DNA from: Brevibacillus laterosporus DSM 25
GTDB lineage: Bacteria > Bacillota > Bacilli > Brevibacillales > Brevibacillaceae
DNA length: 64,000 bases
Reading direction: 5' to 3'
Assembly (NCBI RefSeq): GCF_002706795.1
Contig: NZ_CP017705.1
Span: 2,637,001 to 2,701,000 of the forward strand
Shown here piece after piece: positions 46,398-55,235 of this stretch. The notes under the pieces were generated by a model that ran no database searches, had not been told where the DNA came from, and saw only the letters and a list, made by a program, of their open reading frames with translations. Every line of letters begins with the position of its first letter. Position 1 is the stretch's first letter. The translations under genes were made by a program, and so were the position numbers.

Positions 46398-47753
46398 TTG
46401 AAGCCAAAAAAATATTTAGAACATCTAAAACAAATTGATACTCTACCAGACTTAATAAGTGAAATTAAGTCAATTTTTGAGAGTTTTGAGGATGATGATT
46501 ATATACCAGCAATAATTGAAGAAGGTAATTTTACCGTTGAATACGGGGAAGATTTGTACTTGAAACTAGTATTAAAACACCAAACTATTGAAATAAATGA
46601 GACATGGCTGAAAGATAATATGGCTTTTGGACTTAATGAACCTACTACTATTAGGGATGAAGTTAATGAGGCAGCATTCATCCACAACATTATTACTTAT
46701 AGAAAATATAAGTCAAGGAATTTATATCAGCTTAATCCATTATTAAGCTCAGATCAGATTAATGAGTATGAGTACACTAATTCGGATTATGTAAATGCCT
46801 TTTTTAATGACGAATATTCAAATTTGCAGGGCTTACCTGTATTAAAATCGACAAATGACATCAAATTGCTTGTACTAAAGAAAGTATTTAATAGCTATAT
46901 AAATGATCCTGAGAGCAATATTTATCCCAAGTTCGAGTTGGTAGCAGAGTTTGAATATCGGACTCATAACAATCATTTCATTGACCTAAAATCTGAACCG
47001 TATAAATTGACTGATGCAATTCTTAAAGTGGATAAGGCAGATAATAAAATCTATATTCTCGGAAGCATCAAAATATCGTTATCTAATGAAGAAGGGAAAG
47101 GGAATAGTAGAAATATTCATGTAATTGACTTAGGTGAGCTTAAGCCCCGTAAACATAATCCAGGGCACTATAATGGCGATACAATAGAAGGATTCATTTG
47201 CTTTAAGCCAGAGGTATTGAACGTGCTTGAAGAGTTTTACTATTTTTATGATCTTCAAATGATCGATAAAAATAATTTAGAAAATAGTTACTTAATTGAC
47301 GTCCTGAAAGATAAAGTCGTTTTTTGGGAGGCTGAATATAATAAATTGCCTGCCTCAATTAAAGATAAAGTAGATAAATATAACTTTGTACCCCAAAATA
47401 CAAAGAGCATCATTAGTCCAGCGATGTCGGCAATGCAGCTTGAAGTAGATTGGAATTGGGATCAAAAATTAACTCCAGATTATATGCTTGCTAATCTGGT
47501 AAGAGAAAGAGCATTTAATAGGGCAATTGATCTAGGTTTATCATTTATCGAGCCGAAAAATGCGGCAGATTTGAGAGAGTTCATAATAAAAATTGAAAGT
47601 CTTACAAACATTAGGCTGGAGAGATTTAATATAAATTCAGAAGAAGTTAGAAAATTAATAAATATTCGTGACGGTGCACTCTCGGCCTCTGCTGAATTGA
47701 AACTTCTATATCTAAAATATTGTTATGCTATCCAAATGGAGTATAGAAAATGA
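46398..47753 (+). CDS. unknown protein paired with AAA/TOPRIM ATPase, 451 residues
   Basis: No family recognised. Long soluble protein, acidic, with alternating helical and strand segments; no membrane segment. Start TTG 46398, because AGGATGGTGAT (close to the ideal AGGAGGTGAT) lies seven bases upstream. An ATG at 46386 falls inside it. The stop overlaps the next start (ATGA, 47750-47753), so the two proteins are made together in fixed ratio. The partner is an OLD-like ATPase, suggesting a two-component defence or DNA-processing system. Confidence 0.72.
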   Translation: MKPKKYLEHLKQIDTLPDLISEIKSIFESFEDDDYIPAIIEEGNFTVEYGEDLYLKLVLKHQTIEINETWLKDNMAFGLNEPTTIRDEVNEAAFIHNIITYRKYKSRNLYQLNPLLSSDQINEYEYTNSDYVNAFFNDEYSNLQGLPVLKSTNDIKLLVLKKVFNSYINDPESNIYPKFELVAEFEYRTHNNHFIDLKSEPYKLTDAILKVDKADNKIYILGSIKISLSNEEGKGNSRNIHVIDLGELKPRKHNPGHYNGDTIEGFICFKPEVLNVLEEFYYFYDLQMIDKNNLENSYLIDVLKDKVVFWEAEYNKLPASIKDKVDKYNFVPQNTKSIISPAMSAMQLEVDWNWDQKLTPDYMLANLVRERAFNRAIDLGLSFIEPKNAADLREFIIKIESLTNIRLERFNINSEEVRKLINIRDGALSASAELKLLYLKYCYAIQMEYRK

Positions 47754-49003
47754 CTTATATTAACGATAATACGAAGTCCTTAAGGTTTTTAATCGGTATG
47801 AATGGTTCTGGGAAAACTTATGCTTTAAATAAAGCATTAAAAGTGCATGAACAACATGCAATTTTGGTTACGGAAGATGGAATGCCTATAATACCTAGAC
47901 ATATGAATCAAGTATCTGTAAATATCGAAAAAATGTCTTACAGCTATACGGATGAGGCCTCTCGTGGTCAATCAGGTAGAGCAACTGAGGAGGAAAGCAT
48001 ATCCGATAGAGTACAGAAAGTAGTTTTGTATTGTAATGACATTAAAAGAAAACTAAATCTCTTCAAAAAGAAGTCTAAAGGGCAAGAAAAATTATTCAAT
48101 ATGATGGCAATATTCACGAATTATAATTTGAATCATATTAAAGCAGTATATTTTGATGAGCCAGAAAATTTTTTGGATGAAGAGTTTTTAAAAGTAATTG
48201 CGGAGTTTTTCCGTTTATTAGTCGATAGTAGTTTTATAGTGAGAGTGGCAACACATAATTCCCGACTACTTAACATATTAATGGTCAGTTTAGAGGATAT
48301 AATTTTCTTTAATTCTCATACACAATTCCTAGTTTCAAATGATGAGATGAAAGAATTATACGGGTTGGCATCTTCCGAAATAGAAGAAATTCGTGAAGCT
48401 AATAGAATACAAACTGATGCCTCAATTAAATACAAATTAGATTTATTAAACTATCCTCTAGCTTTTGATAATTTTGTAGAACAATCTTTAAAGAGTGAGG
48501 AGTTTTACAGATGTTTATTTTATAAGAAGGTAATCATTGTCGAGGGGATTTCGGATATCATAGCTTTATCTTCAATGAAAAATGAATTTGAGAGCTCGAT
48601 TGAAATTTTTAATCCAAACGGCAAGGCCTTCATACCTTTCTTTGTTTATTTGTTTCTAAAATTAAAAAAAGAAGTAGTTGTAATAATCGATGATGATATT
48701 CCTGAGCAGGATGAGAATACAAATTTAAAACATCCTGTTGCTATAACTCATCTACTGAGAAAATTTGCAACAATGGGTGATATAAGACTTGTTTTACACA
48801 CGCCTGATTTAGAAGGTTTTTATAATATTGATCTCGTTGAAATTGGGAAAAACTTGGGTATGTCAAGTTCAGTTCGAAATTCTAATAAAGGATGGAATAA
48901 ATCTCTAGCCGCTTTTATTTTCTTTAGTGATGAAAGCAACAAACAACGATTAAGAAATCACGTATTTGGCATGGAAGGGGATACTCATTTCGAGTTCCTT
49001 TAA
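47750..49003 (+). CDS. AAA ATPase with TOPRIM domain (OLD-like)
   Basis: 417 residues. Walker A GMNGSGKTY (16-24), Walker B VYFDEPEN (133-140), then THNSRLL as H-loop-like, then a TOPRIM nuclease/primase-like domain with VIIVEGISDII (261-271, catalytic Glu265) and VVVIIDDDIPEQ (Asp314-316). The ABC-ATPase signature is only hinted by KGQEKLFNMM. Shorter than GajA/OLD (~550) with a compact ATPase and no long coiled coil. The ATG overlaps the upstream stop. OLD-family ATPase-TOPRIM enzymes act as nucleases in phage defence (Gabija, OLD/retron Ec67); that is the likely role here. Confidence 0.82.
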   Translation: MTYINDNTKSLRFLIGMNGSGKTYALNKALKVHEQHAILVTEDGMPIIPRHMNQVSVNIEKMSYSYTDEASRGQSGRATEEESISDRVQKVVLYCNDIKRKLNLFKKKSKGQEKLFNMMAIFTNYNLNHIKAVYFDEPENFLDEEFLKVIAEFFRLLVDSSFIVRVATHNSRLLNILMVSLEDIIFFNSHTQFLVSNDEMKELYGLASSEIEEIREANRIQTDASIKYKLDLLNYPLAFDNFVEQSLKSEEFYRCLFYKKVIIVEGISDIIALSSMKNEFESSIEIFNPNGKAFIPFFVYLFLKLKKEVVVIIDDDIPEQDENTNLKHPVAITHLLRKFATMGDIRLVLHTPDLEGFYNIDLVEIGKNLGMSSSVRNSNKGWNKSLAAFIFFSDESNKQRLRNHVFGMEGDTHFEFL

Positions 49004-49468
49004 ATGCTTTTGGAACTTAAATAAGTATCTCAATCTCCATGCCATAGTTGAGGCGGATAAAATAATAATAAATAAGCTTCTAGTAACGACGTTGAAGTAT
49101 TATACTAAATCATCTAGTTGTATTGAATGTAATCTGAACAAATTATCAAATAGTAAGTGGGGGCACATCGTAAGCTTGTTTCTACTGGACACTCGACACA
49201 TGTGGAGTAGGTTTGCTGGTTGGAGAGAAAATAAGAATAAAGAAAACGGCTAAAGTCCTTGTGTAGCAAGAATTTTAGCCGTTTTCAATCCTTCAATCTG
49301 ATAAATGATTAAACGTAAGGAGAGTGTGACCGATTTACATTACGCTAATCTGATTCATTACCTTGGTATGCTTTAGGTTTACATCCAAAATCATGTAATC
49401 CTTTTTTATGTTTAGCTAGCCTCTGAAAGAAGGAGATGTACTGTTTTTCCAATGGGTACTTCTCTTTT
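49004..49468. other. gap with terminator and minus-strand relic
   Basis: A hairpin AACGGCTAAA/TTTAGCCGTT (about 49242-49288) terminates the preceding pair. On the minus strand at about 49335-49470 an open frame beginning within the cytolysin end reads [20 protein letters not shown]... to a stop near 49350; it has no start and may be a gene relic. Nothing else is seen. Confidence 0.5.
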
Positions 49469-50998
49469 CTAGTGGCTAATACTAGCTGATGGATGTAATG
49501 TAGTTCCTCCAATTGAAACTTTTATTTCATTAGTTAATGGAACATTGTATTCATTAAGAATCGTTCTCCACCATTCCCATGCTAGACCTGTGCATTCTTT
49601 GGCCAAAATTCTTATATTTTTAGAATTAGGTGGAAGTGGTATTACGGTAGAGAAATGAGCTGTTCTGTTTTTGGAGTTTCCATCCCAAGTTTTGTGGGTA
49701 AGTACCTCATTTCCATCTTCATCATATGAAAATTCATCCCAGGATACTTCAAATTGAGCAACGTATGCACCATGATGATCAAGAATGATTTTACCTTTAG
49801 AATATTCTGTAGAGGTAGTCTCAATATAGTCTGTATTATTATGAATAGCAGCGATTGAATTATCTTTTAAGAAAACACTAGTATATGAAATAGGGTATGC
49901 TGGATTTTTTAGACTAAATTCTGCATTATCTTTAATAATATTTCGTATTTCATCAAAGTCTTTTGTAACAACTTTGTTATGCTCTTTTGAATCTCCTCCT
50001 AATACTACAGCAGTAAAGGAGCTATCTTCAAAAATGTCTTTGTACTGTCCGCTAGCTTCTACATTGGTATTCTTGAGTAAGGCTTTAAATGCAGCTTGTA
50101 CATCTTTGCTCTTAGAGGTTGTTTCTAATTTCACATAAATGGTTCTGCCATAAGCTACATTTGACACCATAACAGGTGGAGCTTCATCACTTACCCCTTT
50201 ACGGGTCAGATCCTTAAAAGTAACACTATCATCAAAGAGATCTGATGGATTGTCTGGTAGCTCTGCATTTACCGTATAAAATATTTGCTTATACGCAGCA
50301 ACCATCACTTTCTTTTCTCCGCTAGCAATAGCATTAAAGTCAATTCCCAGTGAATTGTTAAGAATTTTAGAGTTAACATTAAGAGCACTTGCTATTTGAT
50401 TTTTGCTATAAACCATGGATTCTGCATACTGTAGTCTTGCAGGTAAAGTATTTGATGTTGAATACTTTTCACTCCAAGTAGATACTAATTCATCAATTGC
50501 TCCAGATACATTACCATATGTTGGGTTTTCAACAGTTATTGAATTTTCTCTTTTCATCCCAGGTAAATCTATACTAATATTCAATGGTTTTCTCTTGGCC
50601 ATTAATAAAGTAGGTTGATTTGCCACAAAAGAGTCGTTTGCAAGTTGTATTGCGCCTGGATAGGTACGACTCGCCACAGAATCAATAATAGAAATATCCA
50701 CTGGTGAAGTTGTAAGTGATTTTTTCTCTCGTTTAACCACTATAAATTTACCATTTGATTTAACACCTTCTGTTGGAACATAACTATCTATTTGATCACC
50801 ATCTACTGCTAAAATATCGTGAACGTTATAGTTTAAGTTAGCTATTCCAGTATCAATGTCAATAGGCTTGCTTGTTTCACTGTCTACATTAATATTAGAT
50901 TTTTCAGCAAAGGAAATAAAAGGATAATTAATAATGCATAAACTTGTGCTTAAACAAATGAGTAATTTTGTTGCTTTTAAACGGTTTAGAATTCTCAA
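49469..50998 (-). CDS. cholesterol-dependent cytolysin (laterosporolysin-like)
   Basis: 509-residue secreted pore-forming toxin of the thiol-activated cytolysin family. Seen: signal peptide (1-31), the membrane-binding undecapeptide [11 protein letters not shown] near the C-terminus exactly as in the family, and the cholesterol-recognising Thr-Leu pair in GGTTLHP in the last ~12 residues. Domain 3 with the TMH strands ([24 protein letters not shown]) and PIDIDTGI at the start are intact. Monomers bind cholesterol membranes and assemble large pores. Complete, undisturbed, and flanked by element debris. Confidence 0.94.
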   Translation of the reverse strand: MRILNRLKATKLLICLSTSLCIINYPFISFAEKSNINVDSETSKPIDIDTGIANLNYNVHDILAVDGDQIDSYVPTEGVKSNGKFIVVKREKKSLTTSPVDISIIDSVASRTYPGAIQLANDSFVANQPTLLMAKRKPLNISIDLPGMKRENSITVENPTYGNVSGAIDELVSTWSEKYSTSNTLPARLQYAESMVYSKNQIASALNVNSKILNNSLGIDFNAIASGEKKVMVAAYKQIFYTVNAELPDNPSDLFDDSVTFKDLTRKGVSDEAPPVMVSNVAYGRTIYVKLETTSKSKDVQAAFKALLKNTNVEASGQYKDIFEDSSFTAVVLGGDSKEHNKVVTKDFDEIRNIIKDNAEFSLKNPAYPISYTSVFLKDNSIAAIHNNTDYIETTSTEYSKGKIILDHHGAYVAQFEVSWDEFSYDEDGNEVLTHKTWDGNSKNRTAHFSTVIPLPPNSKNIRILAKECTGLAWEWWRTILNEYNVPLTNEIKVSIGGTTLHPSASISH

Positions 50999-51249
50999 GA
51001 AACATCAACTCCTTTTGGTAAATCATACCGTCTATTTTTGGTATTTAGTATAGTTCCGGAGACTCAACTAGTTAGTAATATATTATTATAAATTCTATAA
51101 AGAAAGTGTCCGAAGGAAGATTAAAAGTCAAAGGAACCATAATAATGCATGTTAAAAATAGTGCTTTAGTTGTATCTTCCTGGGCTAATCAGTGAAGGAA
51201 TTAACTAGCGAGTAAGCGTATCTTAATTGTCGATTTTGATTACTCTAGT
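50999..51249 (-). promoter_or_regulatory. cytolysin upstream region
   Basis: About 250 bases between the cytolysin start and site D without a coding frame. No known regulator site (such as a PlcR box) was recognised. Confidence 0.3.
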
Positions 51250-51275
51250 CATGTGGAGAGTGTGGCTTTGCTTGC
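51250..51275 (+). repeat. att-like site D: rlmD-end copy
   Basis: CATGTGGAGAGTGTGGCTTT is identical to site B over this stretch; the preceding ACGGGG is not conserved. Confidence 0.7.
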
Positions 51276-51374
51276 TAAAAAAGGAACAGGTATCTTAAAA
51301 CATTGATATAACAGTGATTTTTGCTATATAACAGTGATTTGGATTTGAGTGTAACAGGTATCGAAATAATGGAT

Positions 51375-51393
51375 TGTTGACGAACTGTTGACC
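51375..51393 (+). repeat. TGTTGAC arm-type repeat near site D
   Basis: TGTTGACGAACTGTTGACC, a tandem pair in the same relative position to the integrase remnant as the arm repeats at sites A and B. Confidence 0.4.
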
Positions 51394-51451
51394 TAAATCA
51401 TAAAACTATATCACAAAAGAGTAAAAGACACCGGATAATTGATCTGGTGTC

Positions 51452-52130
51452 TTATTTTGTGGTGCCAGATGCTTTGGGTTGAAATATGGATTCAAATTTA
51501 TTAGCAGCTTCTTCATCTGCTGATTGGAGGGCGTGCCCGTAGACATTCATCGTGGTAGAAATACTTGGGTGACCAAGTCTTTCAGAAATTATCTTGGCTT
51601 GGACTCCTTGATTAATTAGAATCGTTGCAGAAGTAAGACGCAAATTATGGAATCGAATATATCGCAAATGGTGCTTTTTTAAGAAAGTTCGAAACCAAAG
51701 ATATGGTGATTCTGGATAAAATGACTTACCTTCAGCATTAAAGAATACAAAAAAACATTTCCACCTTTCCAAGAGTCACATAGACGTAATTTTTCTTTTC
51801 TACAATGTAAATTATATTCTTTCAATTGTTGACAGACTGAATCAGGGAGACTAACTTTTCTTTTTGATTTATTCGTTTTTAGGTTCTGTAATGATTGCAG
51901 ATCCATTAACTGTACTAGAAATGCTTTGTTTCACTTCAATAGTTCCTGTTTCTAAATCAATATGCTTCCATTCAAGCGCTACTAATTCTCTTCTCCTTAA
52001 TCCAGTTGTCAAAGCTAATGTAATCATCGTACGCCAGTGATAGGCTCATCCTCCAGAGTAATGAAGAGTTGCCGAATTTCTTCTTCGTTATATACCAGAA
52101 TTTCCTTGTAAGAGATTTTTGGTCTTTTAA
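51452..52130 (-). pseudogene. tyrosine integrase, multiply frameshifted and 5'-truncated
   Basis: Translation in three frames reconstructs one integrase catalytic domain: YNEEEIRQLFITLEDEP, then (shift at ~52040) WRTMITLALTTGLRRRELVALEW, then (shift at ~51890, an extra A in CCTAAAAACG) NKSKRKVSLPDS, then (near 51770) FFNAEGKSFYPESPYLWF...HNLRLTSATILINQG...RLGHPSISTTMNVYGH. The N-terminal arm-binding and core-binding domains are gone, replaced by a signal-peptide segment. Confidence 0.85.
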
Positions 52131-52302
52131 TTTCTGCTATAATCTCTATTGAATCATTTGATTCATTATGTAATTCTATGTTGTATGTAGAGATAATTCC
52201 TTTTACTTCCTTTTCTGTTGCATAACTCGGAGTAATTATAGTCGTTAGTAGTAAAGCTACAGCCAAGAATAAGATTTTAAATTTCCTGAATAAAAATTCC
52301 AT
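52024..52302 (-). CDS. chimeric ORF: signal peptide fused to integrase debris
   Basis: Frame starting MEFLFRKFKILFLAVALLLT (ATG 52302 with AAAGGAGTG) has a clear secretion signal and ~35 residues of an unknown secreted protein, then continues as SYKEILVYNEEEIRQLF, which is the integrase of the adjoining pseudogene. 92 residues. It is best read as a junction product; if expressed it would be a short secreted protein. Divergent from the 52358 gene with overlapping leader DNA. Confidence 0.4.
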   Translation of the reverse strand: MEFLFRKFKILFLAVALLLTTIITPSYATEKEVKGIISTYNIELHNESNDSIEIIAEIKRPKISYKEILVYNEEEIRQLFITLEDEPITGVR

Positions 52303-52357
52303 CATTTCACTCCTTTTATATTTAAATGTAAATGAATATTTTATAGGAGAGATAAAA

Positions 52358-52705
52358 ATGTCTAAAGTTCCTTCGTGTGATATATCCATATGTGATCATT
52401 GCTGTAAAAACGTTTTGGATTCAGAAATTGACCATTTACCTAGAGAAATTCTAGCCAATTTTCTTCGTAAAGATGAATATTACTTTATTTGTGAGTATTG
52501 TTTAGGTCATGACGATCTGGAATATTGGAAAGAGTGGATTGAGCAAAAGAGAAATAACGAAGATCCTCAATTTAGTAACTCATCAGAAGAAAGAAAGCAA
52601 AGAATTTTGCAAATGAGAGAACAACGAAATCAAAAAGACTGGAGTTGGTGGAAAGATATCAACGAGGATTTGAAGCGTAGATTTCTTGAAGCAAATCAAA
52701 AATGA
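52358..52705 (+). CDS. small Cys-rich (zinc-finger-like) protein, 115 residues
   Basis: CDHCCK near residue 12-17 and CEYC near 46-49 form a CxxCC...CxxC pattern fitting a zinc site. The rest is highly charged with Trp-rich KDWSWWKDI. ATG with ATAGGAGAGATAAAA. No family recognised. Followed by two hairpins (about 52772-52872). Confidence 0.6.
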   Translation: MSKVPSCDISICDHCCKNVLDSEIDHLPREILANFLRKDEYYFICEYCLGHDDLEYWKEWIEQKRNNEDPQFSNSSEERKQRILQMREQRNQKDWSWWKDINEDLKRRFLEANQK

Positions 52706-52921
52706 GAAGGTGTAGACTAGTTGTTCTGGAAAAGAAATCATAGGTAAATTCATTGTTTTTTATGACAAAACCCCTGATCAAGTTGACTTTTCAAGGGTTT
52801 CGGAGCACGTATCATATCAAGTTTTGATAACCCTTAAAATAGAGAAATCCCCCTTTTTTGAAAGGGGGAAATAACAAAACCCTTGAGATTTTTTCTAATC
52901 AGGCAATTCAGAGTAAAGTTT
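52706..52921. terminator. two hairpins between convergent genes
   Basis: AAACCCCTGA/TCAAGGGTTT (about 52773-52800) and CCCCCTTTT/AAAGGGGG (about 52848-52869), in the gap between convergent genes. The first resembles the rlmD terminator hairpin. Confidence 0.5.
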
Positions 52922-53080
52922 TTATTGGCTAAGATAAGCTTTTATTGCTTTATAAACCATGTTAAGGGTTATAGCCAACAATATCACTGCTATTCCTCTT
53001 GCTTTTTTATTTCCCCACACCTTATATAAAGCATATATACTTGAGGCTAGTATAAGTAAGCAGATAATAATATCTATCAT
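52922..53080 (-). CDS. small membrane protein, 52 residues
   Basis: ATG at 53080 after ACTAAGGATTAACT. The product starts MIDIIICLLILASSIYALYK and ends MVYKAIKAYLSQ, with two hydrophobic helices (about 3-20 and 30-46). It begins 9 bases after the stop of the secreted protein gene at 53090 on the same strand, so the two form an operon. A putative immunity partner; easily missed because of its size. Confidence 0.6.
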   Translation of the reverse strand: MIDIIICLLILASSIYALYKVWGNKKARGIAVILLAITLNMVYKAIKAYLSQ

Positions 53081-53089
53081 AGTTAATCC

Positions 53090-53884
53090 TTAGTATGGTG
53101 TAATTTTATTTTTTAGTAGGTCATACGCATCTTTAAGAGCTTCTTTACCTGCATTCGAGGCATTGTAGAGTTTGACTGCATTCCAGCCTGCAACCCCTGC
53201 TTCTGGAAGTAGCAAAATGACGGTTTCCCAAGTTACCAAAGCCGCACCTATCATTGATGCAATTGTGACTTGTGCATCTATTATATCTGCATGTTTACTA
53301 TCAACTTTGTCTGCATATCTAATGAATTTGGATACATTACCATTACCATTGCTATATTTTACTAATCCTTTACCGCTAGGCTCTTCTAAAAAATCATTTA
53401 CCTTTGGAAAAGCCTTAAGATAATAATAGTCGTCATTAATCTCATTATAAGTGATTACCCCCGCACGACCGCCACTCTCACCTTTAAAGGCTTTTGCAAA
53501 GGAAACCCTATCTTCACTTGCTGTAACTGGTTGATTTAAAAAGTCTTGAGACAATTGTTCACCGTTAATAAAAAACTTTTTATCATTAGTTATCTTAATC
53601 TCGGTAACTTTTCGGTCAGTAGTGTTTTCGTTTTCATCATTATAGTATTTATTTTCTGTTATGGTTATCAATTTTACTAAGGTTTCTTCTGAATCTTTCG
53701 TTACTTCCCTATAAACCTTTTCAATTTCTTCTCCGATTTCATTGCCTTCGATATCTAGTATCGGATTTTTTTCATCATAAAGCAGGTTACTTGATTCAGC
53801 TCTTACGGACTGAATACTTTGAATGCCGAACATGCTACAAATTAGCGCAAAAACCATCATTAAACTTGTCATTTTTTTTAGCAT
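53090..53884 (-). CDS. secreted protein, possible bacteriocin-like (264 residues)
   Basis: Signal peptide (1-29, cleavage near VRA-ESS), long charged region rich in Asp/Glu/Lys/Asn, and a C-terminal hydrophobic, Gly/Ala-containing half (TIASMIGAALVTWETVILLLPEAGVAGWNAVKLYNASNAG shown only in part: MIGAALVTWETV). The same build as the protein at 35851-36573. ATG with AGGAGGACTATTATG. No homologue identified with certainty. Confidence 0.65.
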   Translation of the reverse strand: MLKKMTSLMMVFALICSMFGIQSIQSVRAESSNLLYDEKNPILDIEGNEIGEEIEKVYREVTKDSEETLVKLITITENKYYNDENENTTDRKVTEIKITNDKKFFINGEQLSQDFLNQPVTASEDRVSFAKAFKGESGGRAGVITYNEINDDYYYLKAFPKVNDFLEEPSGKGLVKYSNGNGNVSKFIRYADKVDSKHADIIDAQVTIASMIGAALVTWETVILLLPEAGVAGWNAVKLYNASNAGKEALKDAYDLLKNKITPY

Positions 53885-54081
53885 AATAGTCCTCCTAGTT
53901 CATATGAAAATACTTACAATCAACTGTCTGATTAGCAAAAAATACCAATTAACAGTTTAACAATAGACTACTTTTCGACTTTTTTCTAGAGTTTTCCATA
54001 AAATTGTCATAATACAATATTGCTTATGTATTTTTGTCATTATTTTTTCGTTGCATAATCTCCCCATCGTCCAATAAAACA

Positions 54082-54095
54082 AGAACACACATTCA
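54082..54095 (+). promoter_or_regulatory. LexA-box-like site before the second yolD-like gene
   Basis: AGAACACACATTCA, a diverged form of the box at 35136, at the same distance from the ATG. Confidence 0.35.
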
Positions 54096-54114
54096 TATTT
54101 AAGGTGATGTTTAT

Positions 54115-54429
54115 ATGGCTAGCAAACTACTTGATCCGCTTGTAACAAAATTCATCTTGCCCGAACACGCCGAGATGATACGTCAGCATCACGAGGATAA
54201 GAAACTGATTGAGAAACCTGTCATCGAAGAGGATGAGTTAGCCGAGTTTTGCTATCGGATATCTGACTCACGTCAGTATGACTATGCTCTTACAATTAGC
54301 TGGTGGAAAGAGACAAAAGAGGGCAGAGGCGTGGTAGAATCCGCTTGGGGATGGGTAGATAAGTTTAATTCAACGTTTAAACAGATCAAGTTGAAGAATG
54401 ATGAGGATTTCTGGTGGATACCTGTTTAG
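54115..54429 (+). CDS. YolD-like family protein, second copy
   Basis: 104 residues, near-identical in the middle to the copy at 35169 (EEDELAEFCYRISDSRQYDY, KETKEGRGVVESAWGW). It lacks the last nine residues because WWIPV is followed by TAG where the paralogue has GAA; beyond the stop the homologous codons DVVKV are still readable. Promoter and leader are also homologous. So a duplication followed by decay, or a slightly shortened functional copy. Confidence 0.7.
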   Translation: MASKLLDPLVTKFILPEHAEMIRQHHEDKKLIEKPVIEEDELAEFCYRISDSRQYDYALTISWWKETKEGRGVVESAWGWVDKFNSTFKQIKLKNDEDFWWIPV

Positions 54430-54488
54430 GATGTAGTGAAGGTTGGTGTGTAATTTAATTAAGAAAGTCGTTTCCTCAACTACGCTTA

Positions 54489-54578
54489 CCGCATAAGGGA
54501 CATTTTGAGATTGTGACACTTCCGATTTGTGAATAAGCTCCATAGAAACGACGAAAACCCTTGGAACACAAGGGGTTT
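54489..54578 (+). repeat. att-like site E with copied rlmD terminator
   Basis: CCGCATAAGGGACATTTTGA (54489-) is a degraded rlmD end. About 30 bases on, CGAAAACCCTTGG and CAAGGGGTTTT (54548-54577) copy the rlmD terminator, so the duplicated segment was about 90 bases. Confidence 0.6.
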
Positions 54579-54602
54579 TATCATCTCTATATAATGTTGT
54601 GA

Positions 54603-54638
54603 TGACCACACAAACCCTTGATTTTTGACTTTGACCAC
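54603..54638 (+). repeat. TGACCAC arm-type repeats, right of site E
   Basis: TGACCAC at 54603 and 54632, the same heptamer as in element 1 and at 63436. Confidence 0.45.
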
Positions 54639-54689
54639 GGATTGATCACATGGAAATCATGCTATCTTGTTGGCGTTCGAAAGCTTCAT

Positions 54690-54930
54690 TAATTCAATCA
54701 AAATGAGCAACAATTTCTTGTTGTATATCGATAATGTAATGAGCGTAGACATTCAGGGTCATAGCTACATTGGTATGATCGAGGCGGTCAGCAACCACCC
54801 TCACATTCTGACCCACCCGCAACATAAGCGTCGTAGGTGTATCCTTGTATCATGGAACCGTAGGCAGTTTCATTATTCTTCTAAAGTGGTCTGTCAGACG
54901 CAAGGCGAAGGCAGCTTACTTGTATGGTGG
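54690..54930 (-). pseudogene. tyrosine integrase fragment
   Basis: The minus strand reads HFRRIMKLPTVP, then PTTLMLRVGQNVRVVADRLD, HTNVAMTLNVYAHYIIDI, the C-terminal ~75 residues of an integrase including the Tyr, with an internal stop. The rest of the gene is absent. Confidence 0.75.
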
Positions 54931-54947
54931 AGATACGTTTATAACGT

Positions 54948-55076
54948 ATGAGGGATACAGACAAAAGTCATCTACGTGAAGGAAAAAACTTGGCCGGTGC
55001 CATGGTATGTGAATATTCGCATGATGCAGAGGATGGTATTATCAAGTATTTGTCTAAGCATTTGAACAAAGTGTAG
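54948..55076 (+). CDS. small protein or gene tail, 42 residues
   Basis: ATG 54948 to TAG 55076, product MRDTDKSHLREGKNLAGAMV ... KYLSKHLNKV, followed by the hairpin CCCCAGC/GCTGGGG with TTT (55098-55130). Ribosome site weak (GGTGGAG 15 bases away). It may be the tail of a lost gene. Confidence 0.35.
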   Translation: MRDTDKSHLREGKNLAGAMVCEYSHDAEDGIIKYLSKHLNKV

Positions 55077-55097
55077 AAATTGATGGATTACCAATAT

Positions 55098-55132
55098 CCC
55101 CAGCCACCATTATTCAATGTGCTGGGGTTTAA
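55098..55132 (+). terminator. terminator hairpin
   Basis: CCCCAGC (55098-55104) and GCTGGGG (55121-55127) then TTT. Confidence 0.6.
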
Positions 55133-55235
55133 CGTTAGTCTTGATCCTATATTTGCCCTCATCTATAATAAAATTGTATGATTTTCTATTTCTGATAATA
55201 TTTTCTATTTTGATGTTTTTTGGGAGGTGTAGTAA

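Noticed and set aside
48966..49253. Overlapping open frame at the end of the AAA/TOPRIM gene
   Set aside because: No ribosome site, overlaps the ATPase end and the terminator, and has no recognisable features.
49469..50998. Programmed frameshift or second product at the cytolysin end
   Set aside because: The overlapping minus-strand frame beyond the stop has no start and the cytolysin already ends with the normal motif.
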